Shown: one piece after another, positions 56,175 to 64,000 of the stretch | How positions within the stretch are numbered: the stretch's first letter is position 1 | How the letters are laid out: the number at the start of each line of letters is the position of its first letter | Source of the DNA: Adiantum capillus-veneris | Lineage: Eukaryota; Streptophyta; Polypodiopsida; Polypodiales; Pteridaceae | Reading direction: 5' to 3' | Length of the DNA stretch: 64,000 nt | Assembly: GCA_014529385.2 (NCBI GenBank) | Contig: CM043947.1 | Span: forward strand, 129,074,391-129,138,390 | Position numbers and translations under genes: made by a program | Notes under the pieces: generated by a model | Told to the model about the DNA's origin: nothing | The model's input: the letters and a program-made list of their open reading frames with translations, nothing else | Databases searched by the model: none

Positions 56175-58185
56175 AACCGATCCTTAGGTGGTGAGTGACT
56201 CAATGTACAAAAAAAAAAAAAACCAAAACAAAACAAAAAGAGAAATCTCCCTTCAAGCTTTTGATACCCGTTCCGTTTACACATAGACGGTGAAGCAGCT
56301 AGACGTAGGTTTAGTGCTTAATAGTGACTGAAGTCCAAGAATAGCCAGTGCTATTCCTTAAGAGAAAAGAAAGCTATGAGTGAGGTACAAGATAGTATTT
56401 CGTTCTTTAAATTTTCACATGCTTGGAAAGGGCTGTTCCACCACACACATTGTTGTTATTTATAATGTTAAGTTCAGTTATGTTTGCACATTCATTTCAG
56501 TTGTAGGAGTAGGTTAGGTAACAAATTACACCATCATTTGTGGCCAAAGGATCGAGGGAAAAAACTGTCGAAAACCTTATTTGGTGTTGAAGACCATAAC
56601 TCGAGAAAATTCAAGAAGTGATGGTCAGAGCTTCAAAACTCGACCAAACCCAGTAAAACTTTCAAGAAAGGGATAAAAACACTTGTTGAAAAAGATTGTG
56701 CAAAAACCTGTCAAAAATCTTGCCCAACATGGATCGCAATCCATGTACCTTTTTGGCAAAATGTACTAAAATTATTTCCTCTGCTTAGAAAAGGCTCTCA
56801 GACATCAGAACATTGAGTTTGGTGAGATTAAGAGGACCAGAAGATCATAAAAATCAAGATTGGGGTGATCAGACAAAAAACCTTGGAGAAAGAGGGGAAA
56901 ACAAGAAAAAATTGAACCTTTAGTTGGTCAAATCCAAAAAGAGATATGAATTGGGACCAACTAGAAACAAGGAATCCATTGAACCAAATTTCATGCCCAA
57001 GTGCTTCCCAACATGGATCGCGATCCATGTTCCAAGTAGGCATCTGATATCAGGATTTGACCAGTGTACTCCTGATTATTAGTTGAACAACTTTTCCAAA
57101 AGGAGCCACAGACAAAAAGTGAAAAAAGCTCGTCAAAATACCAGAAAGGGAGTGGTTTGCAAAAAACCACAAAACTTTTCTTTTCACTTGGAAAAAATTG
57201 ACCAAATCCAAAAATACTTGGGGAATAGCATCATCATAGCTTGTGTGATCAGCTCACAAAGTTTCAGTCCAAAATCATGCCAAACATGGATCACGATCCA
57301 TGTACCCTTTTGGAAGTTTGAGCTGATAAAAGACAAGGAGGGAATTGATAACAATTGGAGCACTTTCTCCTAAAGGACCCTTATCAACAAATCTCAAAAA
57401 GAGGGCAAAAGGTGGCAAAAATCAGGTCAAGGGAGGAAACCATTGACATAAACCCTAAAGGTGACTTTTGTCTGTCCAAAAAAGCTTTAAAGCATTCAAA
57501 GACCATATAGGCAGCATCACTAGACCAAAGACTAGCTGTAGGACAAAATTCAATGTATTTTGACACAAAGGTACATGGATCGCGATCCATGTTCCTCTAA
57601 CACAAATTGACACCAAACTAGTACCATAGCTAGAGAGTGTCACTGAGAGTCTAGTGGTCCTTCCAGAGTTGAAATTGGGTGCAAGAAACCCTTCCAAAAG
57701 CTCAGAACTGATAGGAGCTCAAGCAAAGTAACAAAATCAACTTGGCTTCCAATCCAGAGATTCATATTTGAAAATTTTGATACCATAAGATCCCTAAACC
57801 ATGCTGAAGCTAAGGGTATCAACAAAAGTTCAAATGGCTTCCCAACATGGATCGCGATCCATGTACCTCTGAGCCAGAATAGAGACAGAAACATACCACA
57901 CAAGGAGCTAGGCCATAGCAACCAGGTGCTTCTTTCAAAATTGAAATTGGATCAAAATTGTGGAGGTTGTCTAGGGAATTGTGTGCCAAGTTTTGTCGAA
58001 CAAAAGCAAAAACTGACAAGAACAGTTGTAAGCTTACAAATATCAAGCACATTCTTGACAGGTTACAAGTACTAGAGGATATTTCCAGCAGTCAGGAACA
58101 AACGGGAGATTCAAACTATTTAATGAGGTAACTCGGTTTGGATTTTTCTTGTTACACATTCTTCATGAATCTATAATCAGGAAGA
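56175..58185 (+). other. Leader of family D with five evenly spaced palindromes
   Basis: About 2 kb without a supported gene. The 20-bp palindrome ACATGGATCGCGATCCATGT occurs at 57011-57030, 57573-57592 and 57845-57864, with one-base variants at 56727-56746 and 57284-57303. Spacings are 284, 273, 289 and 272. Text around the palindromes (CCCAA before, TACCT after) is also partly shared, so it is an old tandem repeat of about 280 bases in which the palindrome has been kept. Confidence 0.85.
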
Positions 58186-60770
58186 TTGTACCAAAATAGG
58201 AACCACAACATCTTTGATCAAGGGAGTAATCATTCAACAGAAGAAAGCGTGAATCAGAGACCACTACCGCCTTTGGAACCCATTTTGGAGGAGAATTTCT
58301 CTAACACTTCGTCTGAGAGATCATACGGCCTCATGACTGAAGACTCTAACAAGTCAAACCCTAAGGGAACAGATTCGATGGGTGCAGGTCCTTCACAGCC
58401 CACATATGATGTAAAGTTATTGAATCTGAAGTTCCAATTTGAAAATGTGCTTAAAGCCAAAATCTATAAGGATGGAATGGACCGCTACTGTGTTAAGTTG
58501 GAAAATAGGCTAAGCGACAGAGACCTTATAGATGTTGATTATGACGGGGATAGGTATAGGGAATGATGTACCTAGTGGATCATAACCCGTATATTGTGAA
58601 TAAATGGGGAATGACCGGCACCAAGGACAAGGTAGATAATGAACCGACTGATGCACCACCCAAAATGGAGAAACAAAACGCAGTACTCAGACGCACCAAT
58701 GAGACTGAGCACCTTAACACAGACAACACATATGTGGGGCTTTATAACTTCAATAATGGAGACCAAACACTCTATTACAGATGTGATGAGCCCCGCATCA
58801 AGGAATTAACCGATCGGAAAAATTATATGTTTACACTTACACGGAGGGTAGAAGTATTCAGATGGTCATAATGGACAAGTATGGCCGAAAGTACTCCCCA
58901 ATGGACCAGAAGGAGTAAAAGAGATATACATATTTTGGAGGACCACTCCACCAATACCATGTAAATCCGGAAGCTGAAAAAACCACGACCACTCACATCA
59001 AACCTAAGATTGTACTTGAGAGTCCCTTGAGAGCAAGAGTGGAGGATTCTTACGGACATGAATGAGTGTCGAGAACAGAACCCTTAGGGTCGACGGCTAC
59101 TAGGGCTTCCATGAACACACATAGGGGTAGCTCTGTTCCTGAATTCACTTACACCACTGGAATCCCTCTGACTATCACAAGAGATCGAATTGATGAACGT
59201 AGGGTGGATAGGATACCACTGTTAGTACCAAGAGGAGATTATGAACCAAGAGAATCCATCCCAGGGGGACCAGGAGTTGTTACAATGGTTGCAGAGGCCA
59301 GGCGTATGCGACCATCCCAAGTGGCAAAATGCTTACCCAAAAAGTATAATGGATCTGGCGATCCGTATGCCCATGTTTCAACCTTCAAACAAGTATTGAG
59401 AGCGAAACAGGTGACTGATTTCCACACTCAGTATGAAGGATTTGGGTTGACATTGGAAGGAAATGCCCTGACTTGGTTTCAACCATTAAACAGCTTAGAA
59501 TTCCCAAGTATTGAGAAACTTCTCCGAGAATTCGCTGAGGAATTCTCAAAAAAAGGGATCAAGCATAACACTATCTCCTAGATTTATGCATTTAGGCAAA
59601 AGGAAAAGAAAAAAGTGAAAGAAGCATAGCTTCATTTCAGGCAGTACATTGAAAGATGCCCTACTCGAGAACTACCTCAAGATGAAAGACTATCAGTCCT
59701 CTTCATAGAGGGATTGCAAAATGACATGCTCAAGAAGGACTTGCACCTGAAAGCCTGTGTCACCTTTGAGCAAGTCACAAAAGAGACATTGTATCTTGTA
59801 GATAACTGCAAAGCATATGGGGAGGTGACTAAAGACATAGATCAGGGAACTAGTAGCACCTCTTTAACTACAAGTGAGTCCACGACACAATCGGGAGGGC
59901 AAAACCCAACTGTATCGGACGTTGATCAAGTGATTGAGGAAGTGATCAGGAGGATGAACCAAGGAAACTGGACGAACCCAAACACATGACAACCGCCCAC
60001 CCAAAAATGCGATACTTGTGGGGGTGACCATCCAACCCAGTGGTGCAACCTTCAACAAAGGCCAGTAGCTAACGCATAACGGATATTGAAATGGTGTGCT
60101 ACATAACAAAAATGGACAAACCATGAAACTCACAAATCTTTCTACAATCGGAACTATGTTAGAGAGAGACAATACGGACCACCTGGAGGACAACAACTTC
60201 CACCCCCTCCAAGGTACCAAGTGGGTCCAAATAACGCAATCTTGGGTCAGGAAAAATCTCAACCGGTGTTGGGGCATCAACCTCCTTTAACCTAGGAAAA
60301 TAGGGCTATGGTAAGGATTTCTCAACCCATAGAACCACCAACTGATCAGAGTATGATTCAGGTAATCTCACACCTAGAAGATTCAGATAGTACTTATGAA
60401 AGGGAAAGTGATAGGAATGCATATGCTCCAGAGGGATATAATCCATGGATAATTCCAGAATAAATTCTTGAGCCCTCATACATAGCACAACCAACCAAAA
60501 ATCATTACCTGGTCAATGAAAATATGCTAATGTTTATGGAAAATCAGGGCTACAAACCTAGAGGCTACCCTCCTAGAACAGGACAGCCAATGGGAGCTCC
60601 TCAAGCTTCTCCAGCACCTGTAGGACCATGCTATGAATTCAGTGGGGATCACTGGGCTAGAGTGTGTCCAAACAAAGGAGAGCGGGTGAATTTTTTTTGG
60701 ATTTTGCAACAGATGCACGACGGACCATCTTATTCCACACTGCCCAAAAAACCCTGAGAACAAAGAAAAA
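58186..60770 (+). pseudogene. Gypsy family D gag region
   Basis: N-terminal frame 58186-58566 (YQNRNHNIFDQGSNHSTEES, then NLKFQFENVLKAKIYKDGMD), a shifted frame 58563-58871, then the capsid part 59066-59989 (KKYNGSGDPYAHVSTFKQVL, GLTLEGNALTWFQPL, FAEEFSKKG, VLFIEGLQNDML) with stops near 59580 and 59628. Three zinc knuckles follow: CDTCGGDHPTQWC (about 60010), CYEFSGDHWARVC (about 60630) and, after a T-run shift, CNRCTTDHLIPHC (about 60708). The CX2CX3HX4C spacing of the outer two differs from the CX4H of family A. Confidence 0.8.
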
Positions 60771-60959
60771 GCAACCATGAACGAAATAGAGATTGTCCCA
60801 AGCTCAAGTGGATCAGATACATAACAGAACATTCCAATAAAAGCGGTCACTAGAGCTCAATCACATGAGGTAGAAAAGAGTGTTCCGGCCAGCCAAACAG
60901 AGATAGACAACTTGTCCGTCCGAACCCCTAGAAAATCCTGGAAGGCAAAATGAAACATA

Positions 60960-62102
60960 ATGAAAGCCAAAAGAGAAAAAGAAAAAACGGAATTGGAAAC
61001 CAAATTGCGAAAAACGGAGGAGCAACTTCAAAGGGAAAGAGGCCTTAATGGTAACAACGAAACAAAGAAATTGTTGGAACTGCCATCCGGTGGGTCAGTC
61101 CTAGTAGACAAGGTGGTTGAACCCTTGGACACAATTCTGAAATCTTACAAAGCAAGGCTAAAGCCTAACCTGACCCAAGAGGATCTGTGGTTAACGTACC
61201 CTCATCTAGGGTATGAGAAAAAGAGGCTCAAGATGTGCAAGGAGCTCATTCAAGCCGCTCAAGCGCTTATGGAACCATCAAATCCTACGACTCCGAAAAT
61301 CGAGGTACTCATACAAGAAAATATTTGGGAGTTGAATGAGAGGGGAATTAGAGTGAATAACCTACCCAATCCAGTCAACGAAACACCTTTGGACACGAGG
61401 GTAGTAGCCAATACAACAGATGGAACGCATTCTCAGGCACCACAACCAATTCCGGAGGTAGAAGAACAATGCCCTCAAGAGCTATGGGAACAGATTAGGA
61501 AGGACAGGAGTGCCACACTTATGTCAAATCCTATCCCGGAAATCCACCTGGAGCATGAGCTCTACTACTCAAATGACATCCAATCATCGTATGGAGAATG
61601 GGGAAAACCTGCTCTAAGGAAGACGAGAATGAAACTTCAACTAGCAGATGGGTACCTGGAGAGAACTATTGGCATCTTGGAGCAGATTGTAGTAACCTCT
61701 TGTGGAATTGCATACAAACACACCTTTGCTATCATGAATTTTGATGAGAGCAGCAATTTCGACATCATTCTGGGAAGACCATTCATGCGTCAACTCAAAA
61801 TGGTCCAAGATTGGGGTTATGACTATATCTATCTGAGGAACAAGGATGTCACTACGAAAATCAGTGTCACCGATCATAGCTATAAAGATGTAGACAGAGC
61901 CCCAGGAGAAGACCTGCATTCCACAACTGACCAGGAAGGAGGAATACCCACCTGGCTCCAAAACAAAGCTTACCAATGGACAGGAGAAGCTTCTGATTTT
62001 GTAAGTCTAAAAAAGGAAGACTGCATTCTTGATAGGACTACACAAGATGAAGCATACATACCAGAGCCTTTTCCAGAAGATATGTTCGAACCGTTTGGAT
62101 GA
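60960..62102 (+). pseudogene. Family D protease region lacking the active-site half
   Basis: A 380-codon frame: coiled coil (KREKEKTELETKLRKTEEQL), LDTILKSYKARLKP, and then a retropepsin C-terminal half (MKLQLADGYLERTIGILEQI, FDIILGRPFMRQL, VQDWGYDYIYL). The catalytic D(S/T)G stretch expected about 60 residues before LADG is absent. The frame reads NPIPEIHLEHELYYS at that place, pointing to an internal deletion. It ends TGA at 62100-62102. Confidence 0.7.
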
Positions 62103-62874
62103 CAACAAATACTAGCTACGCTTGATGTTTGTGTCAACGAAGTGACCCTCACCAAATTTTGTGATGAGGAAAGGTACGATATCATTCCATTCCAGATGAT
62201 GAATGTTCGCTTAACTCCGAAGACTGAGGAAGACGTACCTGACAAGGAAGGGATGTCCGAATGCCGACTCATAGTGGACGAAATCTCTGTAAGGGACTTG
62301 TCCAAACGAATGATGAAGAAGAGTTTCAAGACTCGAGTGATAGGGCGCTAGAGGATAACGCGGACGATGAGTTGTCTAGTAGCTCGGGCCAGAGCATCAA
62401 ACAGAAGGATCGCCGAGTGATCTACTATGATTTCCCAAACCAAAACCCTCGAAGACAACGCAGGTATCGAGATAAACGCAGAAATAACCACAACAAGCAC
62501 CATGAGGACTCAATACCTATGTTAACTGACAAAACGCAGTACTTGAGATTAGTCGAAGTGACTGACTGCCTCAAGGACAGGATATCAAGGCGATACATGA
62601 AACATGACTCAACCAAAACATCATCAAAACACCGAAAAACCATCTAAGTTGTCCAAAATGGAATGCAAAGTCAAATACAATGATTTAAAACGGGCATTGA
62701 AAGAAGTTTGGACAACCAAAATGGAAACTGACGAGGAATGACATGATGATAAATTCGATGCACCATCCCACTATAAGAAGTATACCATTCAGGATAGGAA
62801 GATAGTGGTGCAAAAACCCAAACGAGATCCCAAAGAACCAGGAACTTCATATGATGGGCTTGAAAACACTTAAC
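62103..62874 (+). pseudogene. Family D pre-RT linker, decayed
   Basis: Broken frames (FCDEERYDIIPFQMMNVRLT; DRRVIYYDFPNQNPRRQRRY) rich in charged residues, with stops and shifts, between protease and RT. Nothing else recognised. Confidence 0.5.
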
Positions 62875-64000
62875 GCATCAACTTAGCAGAACTCGAAGAG
62901 GAGCCTCAACCGGCCTATATTGCCACGGACCTTACTGAAGAGGAAGAGCAACGTCTAGTCGATACGCTCAGGCAATATAAAGATTTTTTTGCATGGTCTT
63001 ACAAAGATCTTAAGGGGATAGATCCTGAGATATTTCAGCACACGATTCCCCTTAAGAGTGATGCCAGACCACGCAGACAACATCCTTACACGTATAATGA
63101 AACTTTTGCACAGAAAATCAAGGAGGAAATAGACAAATTAAAGGACGCCGAGTTTATCTACGAGATTGAGCACACAGAGTGGGTGTCCCCGATTGTGGTG
63201 GTACCCAAAAAGAATGGAAAACTGCGGGTCTGTGTAAATCTCAAGCAAGTAAATGTAGCCACCATTAGGGATAACTATCCACTGCCAATAACCGATCTTG
63301 GTATTGAGAGGGTAGCAGGGAAAGAGCCATATAGTTTTTTGGATGGGTTCTCAGGCTACAACCAGTTGACGATTAAGGTGGAAGATCAGCATAAGGCAGC
63401 TTTTGCGCCAAAGTGGGGTATATTTGTATAGGGTAATGCCCTTCGGCTTGACCAATGCCCCGGCCACATTTCAAAGACTAATGACCCACACATTCAAAGA
63501 ATATCTCAGACAATTTTTGGAGATCTACATGGATGATCTTTGTGTTCATTCCCACCAACGAAGTGACCACATCCCTCATCTGGGTAAAGTCTTTGAAAAA
63601 TGCAGAACGTATTGTATTTTCTTAAACCAGGAAAAATGTGCCTTCATGGTGAGACAGGGTAGAATTCTGGGCCACATAGTGTCAAAAAACGGCATTTCAA
63701 CTGACCAAGAAAAGGTGAAGACAATTGTTGCACTACCGAGACCAACGAAGATAAAAGAAGTGCAAGCATTTATGGGGCATTGAGGATATTACCGGTGATT
63801 CATATATATGTATGTTGTAATAGCCAAGCCATTGTATGTCCTCATAACTAAGTTTGAATGGACAGAGGAATGTGAGCAGGCTTTCCAAAAATTGAAGCAA
63901 CATTTGATTTCAGCTCCAATTTTGCAAGCCCCTGACTGGAGCAAAATCTTTCATGTCCATGTGGATATGTCAGCCTATGTCATTGGGTGCATAATAGCCC
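62875..64000 (+). pseudogene. Family D reverse transcriptase, continuing beyond the window
   Basis: From 62875: DLTEEEEQRLVDTLRQYKDF, FAWSYKDLKGIDPEIFQH, IYEIEHTEWVSPIVVVPKKN, LDGFSGYNQLTI to a one-base shift near 63420. Then YRVMPFGLTNAPATFQRLM, catalytic YMDD (IYMDDLCVHS, about 63520), ILGHIVSKNGIST and AFMGH with a TGA near 63781. After it come WTEECEQAFQKLKQHLISAP and HVHVDMSAYVIGCIIA, the start of RNase H, at the window edge. The palm is intact. Confidence 0.85.

Overview
The window is nuclear plant DNA. It is made of nested LTR retrotransposons, terminal-inverted-repeat DNA elements, long microsatellites, decayed pentatricopeptide-repeat (PPR) copies, and one low-copy island with spliced, protein-like exons. 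The plant assignment rests on Ty1/copia and Ty3/gypsy pol genes of plant type, PPR repeats and plant-like splice sites. The PPR wording recalls ferns or other non-seed plants, but the sequence alone does not settle the species. I see no rRNA, tRNA or CRISPR array.

Layout. 1-15107 holds a Ty3/gypsy element (family A, plus strand): gag, protease, RT, RNase H, a second RNase H, integrase and 3' LTR. It has been broken up by a 704-bp tandem duplication, a duplicated RNase H block, two copies of a terminal-inverted-repeat (TIR) element, a 1.34-kb TTAA-flanked element, and a reversed fragment of another gypsy family (C, 6312-8590). 15872-21583 is a complete Ty1/copia element with matching LTRs and a GGGAT target duplication. 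21589-22650 is microsatellite. 22654-29490 is a family B gypsy element on the minus strand, a relative of A with an extra ORF before gag.

31790-45256 is the most unusual part. It carries a plus-strand gene (40602-43255) joining a divergent, CENH3-like histone H3 fold, an acidic linker and a C48 (Ulp1-type) cysteine protease split over several exons, then a charged tail. A minus-strand gene lies on each side (31790-33113 and 43460-44783). The introns and leaders of these genes hold arrays of tandem long hairpins that share the core ACCAAGCGA. One array has been split by about 5 kb of inserted DNA, which contains the second copy of the TTAA element. The genes carry stops and single-base shifts, so this copy looks recently decayed.

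46737-51561 is a truncated gypsy element (E). 51640-52560 is a microsatellite block between two 97-bp direct repeats. 52760-55260 holds tandemly duplicated PPR pseudogene pieces. 55268-64000 is the 5' part of a gypsy element (D): LTR, tRNA-Asp-type primer site, a 2-kb leader with five evenly spaced 20-bp palindromes, gag, protease remnant and RT, running off the window.

The retroelement genes are gag-pol parts serving copy-and-paste transposition, and nearly all carry stops or frameshifts. The histone-protease gene and its neighbours have no function I can assign. A chromatin-directed or selfish role is the leading guess and is marked as inference.
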